From assembly GCF_900102815.1 (NCBI RefSeq), contig NZ_FNGF01000007.1:265182-329181 (forward strand): a DNA stretch of 64,000 nt. The letters are read 5' to 3'. The translations under genes and the position numbers were made by a program. Shown piece by piece: positions 52,538 through 61,951 of this stretch. This DNA is from Glycomyces sambucus. Its GTDB lineage: Bacteria; Actinomycetota; Actinomycetes; Mycobacteriales; Micromonosporaceae. Each line of letters begins with the position of its first letter. The stretch's first letter is position 1. The notes under the pieces are model-generated. The model made no database searches and was not told the DNA's origin. It saw only the letters and a program-made list of their open reading frames with translations.

Positions 52538-53341
52538 GTGGCCCCTCCTTCGCTGCGCCTGGGCGCGCACACCGTGATCGCCCTCGCCGACGGCGAGGGC
52601 CCGTTCTTCTCCCCCAGGGCGGAGGCGTTCCCCGACGCGGGCGCGGCGCAGTGGGCGGACGCGGACGCGTTCGACCCGGGCGCGGTGGACGGCGAGGGGC
52701 GGTGGGTGCTGTCGTTCCGGGCGTTCGCGGTGCGGTCGGACGCGGGCGTGACGCTCGTGGACGCGGGGATCGGCCCGGCCGACAGCCCGGCGGCGGCGTG
52801 GGCGCCGGTGCCGGGGCGGCTGCCGGAGGAGCTGGCGGCGGCGGGGATCGACCCCGCCGAAGTGTCCAATGTGGTGCTGACGCATCTGCACACGGACCAC
52901 GTGGGGTGGGCGGTGGTCGGCGCGGACCGGCGGCCGTACTTCCCGAACGCCGAATACCTGTTGCAGCGCAAGGAGGTCGACGCGATCGACGCGATCAACC
53001 CGGGGCTGCGGGAGGGGTTGGTCGACCCGCTGCGGCGGGACGGGCGGCTGCGGCTGCTCGACGGCGACGCGGCGCTGCGGACCGGCGAGCGCGTGGTGGC
53101 GACGCCGGGGCACACGCCCGGGCACCAGAGCGTGCTCGTCGCGTCCGGGCGCGAGGTCGCGGCGGTGACCGGGGACCTGCTGGTGCACGCGATCCAGCTG
53201 CGGTACCCGGAGCTGGCCTACGCGCACGAGATGGACCCGGAGGAGGCCCGGCGCTCGCGGGAGCGGATCCTCGGCGTCGAGGCCGCGACCACGCTGCACC
53301 TGGCGACCCCGCACCTGACGGAGCCGTTCGTCTCGGCGTGA
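52538..53341 (+). CDS. metallo-beta-lactamase-fold hydrolase (lactonase-like)
   Basis: 267 aa. Metal motif VVLTHLHTDHVGW (near residue 115), GHTPGHQSVL (near 190) and VTGDLLVHAIQLRYP (near 210), as in N-acyl-homoserine lactonase and related quorum-quenching or esterase members. Substrate unknown. GTG 52538 follows CAGGAT by 6 nt, no ribosome-binding site. Divergent from the epimerase gene. Confidence 0.85.
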   Translation: MAPPSLRLGAHTVIALADGEGPFFSPRAEAFPDAGAAQWADADAFDPGAVDGEGRWVLSFRAFAVRSDAGVTLVDAGIGPADSPAAAWAPVPGRLPEELAAAGIDPAEVSNVVLTHLHTDHVGWAVVGADRRPYFPNAEYLLQRKEVDAIDAINPGLREGLVDPLRRDGRLRLLDGDAALRTGERVVATPGHTPGHQSVLVASGREVAAVTGDLLVHAIQLRYPELAYAHEMDPEEARRSRERILGVEAATTLHLATPHLTEPFVSA

Positions 53342-53410
53342 GCGGGGCCGGAGCGCCTGCCGGCCGTATCCCGGCGTCGCAGGGGACGGCTCCTGAGGCA
53401 CAGTAGGGCC

Positions 53411-53914
53411 ATGCCTTCACACGAGCCGATGTCGTTCCGTCTCGAGACGGAGCGGCTGACGATGCGGCCGTGGGCCGAGTCGGACGCCGCCGCACTCCAG
53501 GCCCTGCACACCGAGCGCGGCGAAGGGACGCCGCCGCTGGAGCGGACCCGCGAGATCATCGCGCGCGGCCAGGCCACCGCGGCCGCGAACGGGATCGCGC
53601 TCCTGCCGATCCGCCGCCGGGAGCAAGGCGACTTCATCGGCTACTGCGGCCTGCTCGTCGGCCGAGCCACCCTCGAGGAGCCCGAGATCGCCTACGAGCT
53701 GTTCAAGCGTGTGCACGGCAACGGCTACGCCACCGAGGCGGCCCGCGCGGTCCTCGACGCCGCGGCCGCGACAGGCCGCACGCGGCTCTGGTCGACCGTC
53801 CGCAGCTGGAACACCGCGTCCTTCCGGGTGCTCGACAAGATCGGCTTCGAACGCCACCGCACCACCACCGACGACCGCGGCGACCTGGTGTGGCTCACCC
53901 GGACGCTGCCCTGA
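53411..53914 (+). CDS. GNAT family N-acetyltransferase (RimJ/RimL type)
   Basis: 167 aa. FRLETERLTMRPWAESDAAALQALHTE is the RimJ/RimL-type opening; EPEIAYELFKRVHGNGYATEAARAVLDAA holds the acetyl-CoA binding motif, and TRLWSTVRSWNTASFRVLDKIGFER the second. Such enzymes modify protein N-termini or small molecules; the target is unknown. Confidence 0.88.
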   Translation: MPSHEPMSFRLETERLTMRPWAESDAAALQALHTERGEGTPPLERTREIIARGQATAAANGIALLPIRRREQGDFIGYCGLLVGRATLEEPEIAYELFKRVHGNGYATEAARAVLDAAAATGRTRLWSTVRSWNTASFRVLDKIGFERHRTTTDDRGDLVWLTRTLP

Positions 53915-54008
53915 GCCGAGTGCCACCGGCGCGGCCCCGCATGTCACCGCGCGTGCGGAGGTGACACGCGCGTGCACCGCCGATGACACGCCGCCCGCGC
54001 GTGGATCC

Positions 54009-54668
54009 TCAGGACCCGGGGCCGCCGATGCCCAGGGCGTCGAAGTCGACGACCAGGTCGGCACGGTCCCGGTTCGCCCGGATGCGTTCGGCGTTGCGCT
54101 CGTCGACCTCGGCGACCCAGCGGCGGGCGTGCTCGGGGGTCTTGCCGAAGCGCTCGTGCCGCGCGATCAGGCGCTCCAGGCGCAGCGGTTCGGGCGTCTC
54201 GCAGTACCAGACCTCGGTGAGCGCCGCGCAGACCGCGGGCCACGGCCCCTCGGCGTCGAGGAGGTAGTTCCCCTCGGTGACGACGACCTCGGCCTCGGGC
54301 GGGACTGCGATCGAGCCCGCCACGGGCTCCTCCACCCGGCGGTCGTACTGGGGCGCGTAGACGACCGCGCTCCGGTCGGCGGCGAGGCGTTCGAGGAGCG
54401 CGCGGTAGCCGTGGCCGTCGAAGGTGTCGATCGCGCCCTTGCGCCCGCGCCGGCCGAGGCGGACCAGTTCGGCGTTCGCGAGGTGGAAGCCGTCCATGGG
54501 GACCTGGACGGCCGGGGTGCCGCCCGCGGCGAGGGTGCGCGCGAGCCACGCGGCCGCGGTCGTCTTGCCCGCGCCGGGGCACCCGGCGATGCCGATGAGC
54601 ACGCGCCGGTCCGAGGCGAGGGCCTTGACGCGGTCGAGCAGCGCCTGGGGGTCGTCTGCGAAGTCCAC
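54009..54668 (-). CDS. P-loop nucleoside/nucleotide kinase family protein (uridine kinase-like)
   Basis: 219 aa. Walker A GIAGCPGAGKTTAAAWLA (near residues 24-41), PMDGFHLANAELVRLGRRGRKGAIDTFD (uridine kinase/phosphoribulokinase-type D-G-F-H), and VVVTEGNYLLDAEGPW with the catalytic Glu. Similar proteins (YggC or FrcK type) phosphorylate sugars or pantothenate analogues; the substrate is not clear. GTG 54668 is 7 nt after TAGGTT (54676-54681, minus strand): leaderless. Frame open another 51 codons upstream, not family-like. Confidence 0.83.
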   Translation of the reverse strand: MDFADDPQALLDRVKALASDRRVLIGIAGCPGAGKTTAAAWLARTLAAGGTPAVQVPMDGFHLANAELVRLGRRGRKGAIDTFDGHGYRALLERLAADRSAVVYAPQYDRRVEEPVAGSIAVPPEAEVVVTEGNYLLDAEGPWPAVCAALTEVWYCETPEPLRLERLIARHERFGKTPEHARRWVAEVDERNAERIRANRDRADLVVDFDALGIGGPGS

Positions 54669-54909
54669 GCGCCCGAACCTAGCCCACCGCGCCCCGGTCC
54701 GGCCAGCGCGTCGGCCCGAGGGGTCCGGGTGCCGCCGCCGGTGCCTTCGCCCGCACTGCCGTCCGCGCCCCGCCTGCACCTCCCCCTCTGCCTCCCCTGT
54801 ACCTCCTGAAACCGGCCTCACGCAGCATGATCCGGGTTACGGTGACCGGGTCAGCGGGCCCTGTGAACTGCGACTTCGCGGGCCGCAAGCGAGCCGCACG
54901 GAGGCGTCC

Positions 54910-55950
54910 ATGAAAGCGTTGCAGTACCGCGAGATCGGAGCGGCCCCCGAGGTCGTCGAGATCCCCACGCCTGAGCCGAAGCCCGGCGAAGTCCTGCTCA
55001 AGGTGACCGCGGCCGGGGTGTGCCACTCCGACATCGCGGTCATGGAGTGGCCCGCCGAGGGCTTCCCCTACAAACTGCCGCTCACGCTCGGCCACGAGGG
55101 CGCGGGCACCGTGGCGGCGCTCGGGGACGGGGTCACCGGGGTCGAGGTCGGCGAGTCGGTGGCCGTGTACGGCCCGTGGGGCTGCGGGCGGTGCGTCAAG
55201 TGCGCCGCGGGCGAGGAGAACTACTGCCAGCGCGCCCGCGAGCTCGACATCAACCCGCCCGGCCTCGGCTCGCCCGGCGCGATCGCCGAGTACCTGATCG
55301 TGGACGACGCGCGGCACCTGGTGCCGCTGGGGAAGCTCGACCCGGTCCAGACCGTCCCGCTCACCGACGCGGGGCTGACGCCGTACCACGCGATCAAGAA
55401 GTCGCTGCCGAAGCTCACGCCGGGGTCGACGGCGGTCGTCATCGGCACCGGCGGCCTCGGGCACGTCGCGGTGCAGCTCCTGCGGGCGCTGACGGCCGTG
55501 AAGGTGGTGGCGCTGGACGTGTCGGAGGAGAAGCTGGACCTGGCGCGGAAGGTGGGCGCGCACGAGGCGTTCCTGTCGGACGAGGACGCCGCGGAGAAGG
55601 TGAAGGACCTGACCGGCGGGATCGGGGCGCAGGCGGTGTTCGACTTCGTGGGCGTGGGCCCGACGGTGGCGACGGCGGGGGCGTGCGCGTCGGTGGAGGC
55701 CGACGTGACGATCGTGGGGATCGGCGGCGGGACGCTGCCGGTCGGGTTCGGGGCCTTGCCGTTCGAGGTGTCGGTGCAGGCGCCGTACTGGGGCTCGCGG
55801 GACGAGCTGATCGAGGTGTTCGACCTCGCGCGGGACGGCCACATCGACGTCCATGTGGAGCAGTTCTCGCTGGAGGAGGCCCCGCAGGCGTACGAGCGGC
55901 TGCACGCGGGGCGCATCAACGGGCGCGCGGTGATCCTGCCGAACGGCTGA
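54910..55950 (+). CDS. NAD-dependent zinc alcohol dehydrogenase, ADH-A type
   Basis: 346 aa. Medium-chain dehydrogenase. Catalytic zinc ligands Cys (GVCHSD) and GHEGAG; structural zinc CGRCVKCAAGEENYC; Rossmann VIGTGGLGHVAVQLL. The sequence closely follows the Rhodococcus ruber ADH-A pattern for secondary alcohols (VYGPWGCG, DARHLVPLG, LTDAGLTPYHAI, APYWGSRDELIEV). ATG with CACGGAGGC 6 nt upstream. Oxidises/reduces alcohols and ketones; physiological substrate unknown. Confidence 0.92.
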   Translation: MKALQYREIGAAPEVVEIPTPEPKPGEVLLKVTAAGVCHSDIAVMEWPAEGFPYKLPLTLGHEGAGTVAALGDGVTGVEVGESVAVYGPWGCGRCVKCAAGEENYCQRARELDINPPGLGSPGAIAEYLIVDDARHLVPLGKLDPVQTVPLTDAGLTPYHAIKKSLPKLTPGSTAVVIGTGGLGHVAVQLLRALTAVKVVALDVSEEKLDLARKVGAHEAFLSDEDAAEKVKDLTGGIGAQAVFDFVGVGPTVATAGACASVEADVTIVGIGGGTLPVGFGALPFEVSVQAPYWGSRDELIEVFDLARDGHIDVHVEQFSLEEAPQAYERLHAGRINGRAVILPNG

Positions 55951-55999
55951 TCCGGCGCGTGCGCGGCCCGGCCGGGACACCGGCCGGGCCGCGGCCGTG

Positions 56000-56059
56000 T
56001 TGACAACCGGGGAACCCTAGATCTACGATGCATAGAACAGCAAGGCATAGCAGATCTAG
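56000..56059 (+). promoter_or_regulatory. promoter and inverted-repeat operator of the padR gene
   Basis: TTGACA (56000-56005) and TACGAT (56024-56029) with an 18-nt spacer form a near-consensus promoter. CTAGATCT (56017-56024) and AGATCTAG (56052-56059) are exact inverted repeats flanking the start region, and GCATAG is repeated between them (56030 and 56045 regions). Consistent with PadR-type autorepression. Confidence 0.68.
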
Positions 56060-56079
56060 GTAAAGGAGGCGCTCCCCTC

Positions 56080-56448
56080 ATGCACATCGCAAAAGACCTC
56101 GTGGCGGCCTCGGCCACCCCCCTCGTGCTCGGCATCCTCGCCGAGGAGGAGAGCTACGGGTACGCGATCCTCAAGGAGATCAGCGACCGCTCCGGCGGCC
56201 GCCTCGAATGGACCGAGGGCCTGCTCTACCCGCTCCTGCACCGGCTGGAGCGGCTGGGCCACGTCGAGTCGTCCTGGCGCACCCCCGAAGGCGGGCGGCG
56301 CCGCAAGTACTACGCCATCACCGAGGACGGGCTGCGCGAGCTCGCCGAGCAGCGCAAGCAGTGGGCCGCCGTCACCGACGCGCTCCAGGACGTCTGGAAG
56401 GCCACCCGCACCCTCGGACCCGTACTCCCACCGGCACTGGAGGCATGA
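56080..56448 (+). CDS. PadR family transcriptional regulator
   Basis: 122 aa. PadR winged helix: TPLVLGILAEEESYGYAILKEISDRSGGRLEWTEGLLYPLLHRLERLGHVESSW, with the basic wing GRRRKYYAITEDGLRELAEQ. AAAGGAGG (56061-56068) 11 nt upstream. The next gene starts 2 nt after its stop; PadR-permease-prefix pairs like this are a common two-gene unit. Confidence 0.92.
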   Translation: MHIAKDLVAASATPLVLGILAEEESYGYAILKEISDRSGGRLEWTEGLLYPLLHRLERLGHVESSWRTPEGGRRRKYYAITEDGLRELAEQRKQWAAVTDALQDVWKATRTLGPVLPPALEA

Positions 56449-56449
56449 C

Positions 56450-57814
56450 ATGACCGGCACCGACACCGAACTCGAGGCCCAGATCGCCGAGTGGCGGTCG
56501 TACATGCTGCGCCGCAAGGCCATCAGCGAGGCCGACGTCGACGAGCTGGAGGACCACCTGCGCGAGCGGGTCGGGGACCTGACCGAGTCGGGGCTCAAGC
56601 CCGACGAGGCGTTCCTCATCGCCGTCAAGCGCATGGGCCGCATGGACGAGCTCTCCCGCGAGTTCGCCCGCGAGCACTCCGACCGGCTGTGGAAGCAGCT
56701 CGTGCTCGACCCCGACCGGGACGCCGCCGCCGACACCGAGCGGCGCCGCGGCCTCCTCGTCATGATCGCCTGCGCCGCCTTGGGAGTGATCGCGATCAAG
56801 CTCCCGGCCCTGTTCGGGCTCGGCTTCGACGACAGCGGGGACTTCTACGGCCGCAACATCGGCCTGCTCGTGCTCGCGCCGCTCGCGGTGTACTTCGCGT
56901 GGCGCCGCCGGCTCGGCGGGGCGGCGATCGGGGTCGTGGCGGGCCTGTTCGCCGTCGGCGCGATCGCGAACAACGCCTACCCGTTCGACGCGGAGTCGCA
57001 GTCGATCGTCCTCAGCGCCATCCACCTGCCGCTGCTGCTGTGGTTCGTCGTCGGCATCGCCTACGCGGGCGGCGAGTGGCGCTCGGGGCAGAAGCGCATG
57101 GACTTCATCCGGTTCACCGGCGAGTGGTTCATCTACCTGGTCCTCATCGGACTCGGCGGGGGCGTGCTCACCGCGTTCACCGTCGGGGTCTTCGGGGCCA
57201 TCGGCGTCGACGCCGAGGTGTTCATCTCCGAATGGCTCATGCCGTGCGGGCTCGCGGCAGCGATCGTGGTGGCCGCGTGGCTGGTCGAGGCCAAGCAGAG
57301 CGTCATCGAGAACATGGCGCCCGTGCTCACCCGCGTGTTCACGCCGCTGTTCGCGGTCACGCTCGTGGCGGTCCTCGTCGCGATCGGCGTGACCACCAAC
57401 GCGATCGACGTCGAGCGCGACATGCTCATCCTGTTCGACCTGCTCCTGGCCGTGGTGCTCGGCCTGGTGCTCTACTCGATCTCGGCGCGGGACGCGAACG
57501 CCGGACCGGGTGTGTTCGACTGGATGCAGCTCGCGCTCGTGGTGAGCGCACTGCTCATCGACGTGCTCGTGCTCATCGCGATCCTCGGGCGCATCACCGA
57601 GTGGGGCCTGACGCCGAACAAGAGCGCCGCGCTCGGGGAGAACCTGATCCTGTTCGTCAACCTCGCCTGGACCGCGTGGCTGTACGTCTCGATCATCAGG
57701 CGCCGCAAGCGCTTCGCGGTACTGGAGAACTGGCAGACCGGGTACGTGCCGGTCTACGCGGCCTGGGCCGCGGCCGTGGTGCTGCTCTTCCCGCCGCTGT
57801 TCTCGTTCGCCTAG
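56450..57814 (+). CDS. permease-prefix-domain multispanning membrane protein
   Basis: 454 aa. A soluble N-terminal helical domain (residues 1-85, EAQIAEWRSYMLRRKAISEADVDELEDHLRERVGDLTESGLKPDEAFLIAVKRMG), the permease prefix or DUF1700-like domain that follows PadR genes, and then about eleven membrane helices. Function unknown. GGAGG lies 8 nt before its ATG within the padR end. Regulated with padR. Confidence 0.85.
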   Translation: MTGTDTELEAQIAEWRSYMLRRKAISEADVDELEDHLRERVGDLTESGLKPDEAFLIAVKRMGRMDELSREFAREHSDRLWKQLVLDPDRDAAADTERRRGLLVMIACAALGVIAIKLPALFGLGFDDSGDFYGRNIGLLVLAPLAVYFAWRRRLGGAAIGVVAGLFAVGAIANNAYPFDAESQSIVLSAIHLPLLLWFVVGIAYAGGEWRSGQKRMDFIRFTGEWFIYLVLIGLGGGVLTAFTVGVFGAIGVDAEVFISEWLMPCGLAAAIVVAAWLVEAKQSVIENMAPVLTRVFTPLFAVTLVAVLVAIGVTTNAIDVERDMLILFDLLLAVVLGLVLYSISARDANAGPGVFDWMQLALVVSALLIDVLVLIAILGRITEWGLTPNKSAALGENLILFVNLAWTAWLYVSIIRRRKRFAVLENWQTGYVPVYAAWAAAVVLLFPPLFSFA

Positions 57815-57846
57815 GGCGGGCCGCAGACCACCCGCCGAACACCACC

Positions 57847-57879
57847 GGCCCGGGCCGCCCCACGGGGGCGGCCCGGGCC
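57847..57879. terminator. bidirectional hairpin terminator
   Basis: Perfect 15-bp stem (57847-57861 with 57865-57879), 3-nt loop, between convergent genes. Confidence 0.85.
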
Positions 57880-57884
57880 CACTG

Positions 57885-58886
57885 CTAGTCGGAGCCGAAC
57901 GCGGCGTCGAAGGACGCCGTCGGCGGGTCGAAGTTCAAGCCGCGCACGAACTCCACGGCCTCGGCGGCGCCGCGGAGGCGGTCCATGCCGGCGTCCTCCC
58001 ACTCCACGGAGATCGGGCCGGCGTAGCCGATCCGGTTGAGCACGCGGAAGCAGTCCTCCCACGGCACGTCGCCGTGGCCGGTGGACACGAAGTCCCAGCC
58101 GCGCCGCGGGTCGCCCCACGGCAGGTGCGAGCCGAGGCGGCCGTTGCGCCCGTCGAGGCGCTTGCGGGTGTCCTTGCAGTCCACGTGGTAGATCCGGTCC
58201 CGGAAGTCCCACAGGAACGCGGCCGGGTCGATGTCCTGCCACACCATGTGGCTCGGGTCCCAGTTGAGCCCGAACGCGGTCCGGTGCCCCACGGCCTCCA
58301 GCGCGCGGTGCGTCGACCAGTAGTCGTAGGCGATCTCGGAGGGGTGCACCTCGTGCGCGAAGCGGACGCCGACCTCGTCGAACACGTCGAGGATCGGGTT
58401 CCAGCGGGCCGCGAAGTCGTCGTACCCGGCCTCGATCACGGCCTCGGACACCGGCGGGAACATCGCCACGTACTTCCACACGGCCGAGCCGGTGAAGCCG
58501 ATGACGGTGTCGACGCCGAGCTTCGCGGCGGCCCGCGCCGTCGCCTTCATCTCCTCGGCCGCGCGCTGCCGGACGCCCTCGGGGTCGCCGTCGCCCCACA
58601 CGTGCGAGGGCGTGATCGCCTTGTGCCGGTCGTCGATCGGGTCGTCGCAGACCGCCTGGCCGACCAGGTGGTTCGAGATCGCCCACAGGCCGAGCCCGTG
58701 CGATTCGAGGACCGCCTTGCGGTCGGCCGCGTAGTCGTCGTCCTCGGCCGCGCGGCGCACGTCGAGGTGGTCGCCCCAGCAGGCCACCTCCAGCCCGTCG
58801 TAGCCCCACGACGCCGCGAGGCGGCACACCTCCTCGAAGGGCAGGTCGGCCCACTGGCCGGTGAACAGCGTGATCGGTCTAGGCAT
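57885..58886 (-). CDS. sugar phosphate isomerase/epimerase (AP endonuclease-2-like TIM barrel)
   Basis: 333 aa. Xylose isomerase-like TIM barrel: [31 protein letters not shown], metal ligands in [11 protein letters not shown] (Glu), [11 protein letters not shown] (Asp, His), HVDCKDT and VEWEDAGMD (Glu). Last gene of the sugar operon; its ATG overlaps the stop of the preceding gene by 8 nt. Family members isomerise or epimerise sugars or inositol derivatives. Confidence 0.88.
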   Translation of the reverse strand: MPRPITLFTGQWADLPFEEVCRLAASWGYDGLEVACWGDHLDVRRAAEDDDYAADRKAVLESHGLGLWAISNHLVGQAVCDDPIDDRHKAITPSHVWGDGDPEGVRQRAAEEMKATARAAAKLGVDTVIGFTGSAVWKYVAMFPPVSEAVIEAGYDDFAARWNPILDVFDEVGVRFAHEVHPSEIAYDYWSTHRALEAVGHRTAFGLNWDPSHMVWQDIDPAAFLWDFRDRIYHVDCKDTRKRLDGRNGRLGSHLPWGDPRRGWDFVSTGHGDVPWEDCFRVLNRIGYAGPISVEWEDAGMDRLRGAAEAVEFVRGLNFDPPTASFDAAFGSD

Positions 58887-59718
58887 GCAGACTCCTCAGA
58901 AAGGTCAGCCCGTCGACGGCGATGGCGTCCTGGGTCGGCGCCAGCGGACGCCAGATCGAGGCGGCGGTGGCGATCGTCGCATTGTGCGCCGTGAACGACT
59001 CGATGACAAGTGGTCCGGCGTACCCGGCCGCGTCGAGCGCGGCCAGGATCGCGGGCCAGTCCAGGTGGTCGGCGCCGGGCGCGCCCCGGTCGTTGGCCGA
59101 GACCTGGACGTGCGCGATCCTCCCCGCGGCCCTGGCGATGGCCGCCGGAAGGTCGGTCTCCTCGATGTTCATGTGGTAGACGTCGAGGGCGAGCCCGGTC
59201 CCCGGCAGGCCGTCGAGCGCTTCGAGCGCCTGGTCGACGGTGTTGAGCAGGCTCGTCTCGTAGCGGTTGAGCGGTTCGACCGCGACGGTGACGCCGCGCT
59301 CGGCGGCGTACTCGGCGACGGGCCGGAGGTTCGCCCGCAGCTCCTCGTACGCCGCCGCGCGGTCCTCGACGCGCCAGGTGCGCCCGACGGACGCGTACGC
59401 GGGCCCGGCGATCACCGGGGACCCGACGGCGACGGCCGCGTCCACGACCCGGCGCAGGTAGTCCTGGGTCGCGGCCACCGTCTCCGCAGGCGCGGAGACG
59501 AGTTCGCGGCCCGGGCCCATGACCAGGACCACCGTGGCGGCGAGGCCGAGCCGTTCGAGGAGCCCGGCCGCGCGTGCGGCGTCCCAGTCACCGGGGGACT
59601 CGACGGGGAGCTCGATCGTGTCGAACCCCCAGTCGCGCACGCGCGGCGCGAGCAGGGCCAGGGCCTCGTCGTCGAGCGGCGAGGCCCAGACCCAGGTGTT
59701 GACGCCTATGCGGCTCAA
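58879..59718 (-). CDS. sugar phosphate isomerase/epimerase (D-psicose/tagatose 3-epimerase-like)
   Basis: 279 aa. TIM barrel starting [38 protein letters not shown], the usual ketose 3-epimerase opening, with [16 protein letters not shown] (Glu), [11 protein letters not shown] (Asp, His), [13 protein letters not shown] and VIESF (last Glu). TTG start 59718 overlaps the stop of the binding-protein gene as TTGA. The two isomerases and the transporter form one transcription unit. Confidence 0.88.
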   Translation of the reverse strand: MSRIGVNTWVWASPLDDEALALLAPRVRDWGFDTIELPVESPGDWDAARAAGLLERLGLAATVVLVMGPGRELVSAPAETVAATQDYLRRVVDAAVAVGSPVIAGPAYASVGRTWRVEDRAAAYEELRANLRPVAEYAAERGVTVAVEPLNRYETSLLNTVDQALEALDGLPGTGLALDVYHMNIEETDLPAAIARAAGRIAHVQVSANDRGAPGADHLDWPAILAALDAAGYAGPLVIESFTAHNATIATAASIWRPLAPTQDAIAVDGLTFLRSLHA

Positions 59719-60914
59719 CGGTCCTGCCAGGCTTCGGGGAAGCCGGGCAGGTCCTCGCCGCCGAACTTGGCGTAGTGCAGCGAGGGCATGTCGGCGTTGA
59801 CCTCCAGGTACTGGTCGCGCTCGGCCTCGGTGATCGGGTCCTGCGGGAGGACCCACTCGGACGGGACCTGCTCGCCCGCGAGGATCATCGTCGCCGCGAT
59901 CACCGGGGTGCGCCACTGGAAGTTCGAGTACACGGGCGCGAGCGCGGTCATGCCGGTCTCCTGCCACTTGCGCATGAACGACAGCTCGTCCTCGCCGGTC
60001 ATGACCGGGTAGGGCGCGCCGGCGTCCTCGAACGCCTCGATGGCCGCGACGGCGCCGTCGCCGGCGTCCATCCAGATGCCGTCCACGTCGCCGCGCTGGA
60101 GGTACTGCGTGACGATGTTCTTGATCTCCGCGGCGTCGCCGCCGGTGAACTCGTTGCCGAGGATCTCCAGCTCCGAGTCGGCGAAGATCTCCTGCGCGGC
60201 GGCCCAGCGGTTCTCGAGGACGTCGACGCCCGGGAGGATGCGCAGGGCGAGGACCTTCGAACCGGGTTCGAGGTTGTCCACCAGGAACTCGGCGGCGTCG
60301 GCGCCGAAGGCGTAGCCGCCGATCGGGTGGATGAACGTGACGGCGCAGTCGGTGTTGACGCCGCGGTCGAAGATGATGACCGGGACGCCGGACTCGCACG
60401 CCGCTTCCACTGCGGGCGTGAGGGTCGCGGTGGTCGACGGGGAGATGATGAGCGCGTCGCAGTCGCCGGAGTCGACGAACGCCTGGATGTCGCTGATCTG
60501 CTGGTCGTCGTCGTCGCCGGCGTCCGAGTGGCGGAACTCGCCGATCTGGCCGGACTCTTGGAGGACCGCGACCTGCTGCTGCATGGTGATCCAGCCGGTC
60601 ACGCGCCACGGGTTCGAGACCGAGGCGTTCGAGAAGCACACGGTGGCGTTCCCGCCCTCCTGCGCGAACGCGGCCGTGTCGACCCACTCGGGCTCGATGG
60701 CCTGGAGCCACGGCGTGGCCGGGTCCCCTTCGGGCTCGACGTCGCGCTGCGCGAGCTGCGCGTCGTAGTCGGCCTGCACGAACCACTCGTCGCCCGAGGC
60801 CTCCTCCGTGGTGGCCTCGTCGGCCTCCTCGGTGGGGGCGTCGGTGGTGCAGGCGGTCGCGAGCATGATGCCGAGGGCTGCCGCGGCGGCCGCGGCTATA
60901 CGGGTTGTCCGCAT
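59715..60914 (-). CDS. sugar ABC transporter substrate-binding lipoprotein
   Basis: 399 aa. Signal peptide RTTRIAAAAAAALGIMLATAC with a lipobox-like LATAC (atypical Ala at -3) followed by an acidic Thr/Glu-rich linker, then a periplasmic-binding-protein type 1 fold: VCFSNASVSNPWRV, DALIISPSTTATLTPAVEAA, IIFDRGVNTDCAVTFI, and DGIWMDAGDGAV. Class fits ribose, xylose or rhamnose-type uptake systems. AAAGAAGG 9 nt before ATG 60914; an in-frame ATG at 60935 overlaps the permease stop (ATGA) and would add seven residues. Confidence 0.9.
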   Translation of the reverse strand: MRTTRIAAAAAAALGIMLATACTTDAPTEEADEATTEEASGDEWFVQADYDAQLAQRDVEPEGDPATPWLQAIEPEWVDTAAFAQEGGNATVCFSNASVSNPWRVTGWITMQQQVAVLQESGQIGEFRHSDAGDDDDQQISDIQAFVDSGDCDALIISPSTTATLTPAVEAACESGVPVIIFDRGVNTDCAVTFIHPIGGYAFGADAAEFLVDNLEPGSKVLALRILPGVDVLENRWAAAQEIFADSELEILGNEFTGGDAAEIKNIVTQYLQRGDVDGIWMDAGDGAVAAIEAFEDAGAPYPVMTGEDELSFMRKWQETGMTALAPVYSNFQWRTPVIAATMILAGEQVPSEWVLPQDPITEAERDQYLEVNADMPSLHYAKFGGEDLPGFPEAWQDR

Positions 60915-60931
60915 GGTGGTTGACCTTCTTT

Positions 60932-61951
60932 TCATGAGGGAGTCGGACTTGCGGTGGCGGTCGGAGGAGTTGCGGTGGCGGTCGGGACGGGTCGGGTGCG
61001 GCGCCGGGCCGCGTACGCGACGGCGGCGATGATGATGGCGCCCTGCACGGCGGGGCGGAGCGTCGCGGGCAGCGCGAACTGGTTGAACAGGGTGAACAGC
61101 GCCTCGATGACGAGGGCCCCGGCCATGGCCGCGAGCACCGAGCCGCGGCCGCCGCCGAGGACGACGCCGCCGAGCACGACCGCGGTGATGACGGTGAACT
61201 CCAGGCCGTCGCCGACCTGGGCGCTGACGCCCGCGAACCCGCCGATGAGCACGCCGGCGATCGTCGCGGACACTCCTGAGAGGACGAACGCGAGGGTGCG
61301 GGCGGTGTCGACGCGGGCGCCCGAGAGCGCCGCGGCGCGGTCGTTGTCGCCCGCGGCCATGAGGACCCGGCCGAAGCGGGTGCGCATGAGCAGCACCGAG
61401 CCGGCGCCGACGGCGACCATGACGACCAGCGCCCACGGGATCTGCCCGAGGACCGGCACGTTCTCGATCCCCATGCGGCCGAGGACGCGGAAGGACTCCG
61501 ACAGGCTCCCGGTGGGCGCGCCGCCGGTCCACAGCCGGATCGCGCCGTACAGGACCAGGAGCATCCCGAGGGTGGTGATGAACGACTGGACCTTGAGCGC
61601 GGTCGTGATGAGCCCGTTGACGAGTCCGACCGCGATCCCGAAGAGCACCATGACGGCCATGACCGGGAAGGTGCGGGACTCCTCGCCGTCGATGAGGCGC
61701 GCGGCGATGACGACCTGGGCGCCCACGAGCGCGCCCACGGACAGGTCGAAGTTGCCCGAGACGATCACGAAGTACTGCCCGGCGGCGAGGATCACCAGGG
61801 GCGCGGCCTGCTTGAGGAAGGCCATGAGGGACGGGCCCTCGAAGAAGCCGGGGTTCTTGACGAACACGGCGGCGAAGACGAAGACGAGCAGGACGAAGAC
61901 CGTGGCGGTGGGGTTCGTCGCGCGCAGCAGCAGCTCCCGGACGCGGGTCAT
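60932..61951 (-). CDS. sugar ABC transporter permease (RbsC-like), second
   Basis: 339 aa with about ten membrane helices. Family motifs: LVILAAGQYFVIVSGNFDLSVGALVGAQVV, the conserved IRLWTGGAPTG loop, and AVVLGGVVLGGGRGSVLAAMAGAL (the EAA-like cytoplasmic loop), plus a Thr/Pro-rich end. ATG 61951 overlaps the upstream permease stop; GAAGGGAAGG 4 nt upstream. Confidence 0.92.
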   Translation of the reverse strand: MTRVRELLLRATNPTATVFVLLVFVFAAVFVKNPGFFEGPSLMAFLKQAAPLVILAAGQYFVIVSGNFDLSVGALVGAQVVIAARLIDGEESRTFPVMAVMVLFGIAVGLVNGLITTALKVQSFITTLGMLLVLYGAIRLWTGGAPTGSLSESFRVLGRMGIENVPVLGQIPWALVVMVAVGAGSVLLMRTRFGRVLMAAGDNDRAAALSGARVDTARTLAFVLSGVSATIAGVLIGGFAGVSAQVGDGLEFTVITAVVLGGVVLGGGRGSVLAAMAGALVIEALFTLFNQFALPATLRPAVQGAIIIAAVAYAARRRTRPVPTATATPPTATASPTPS

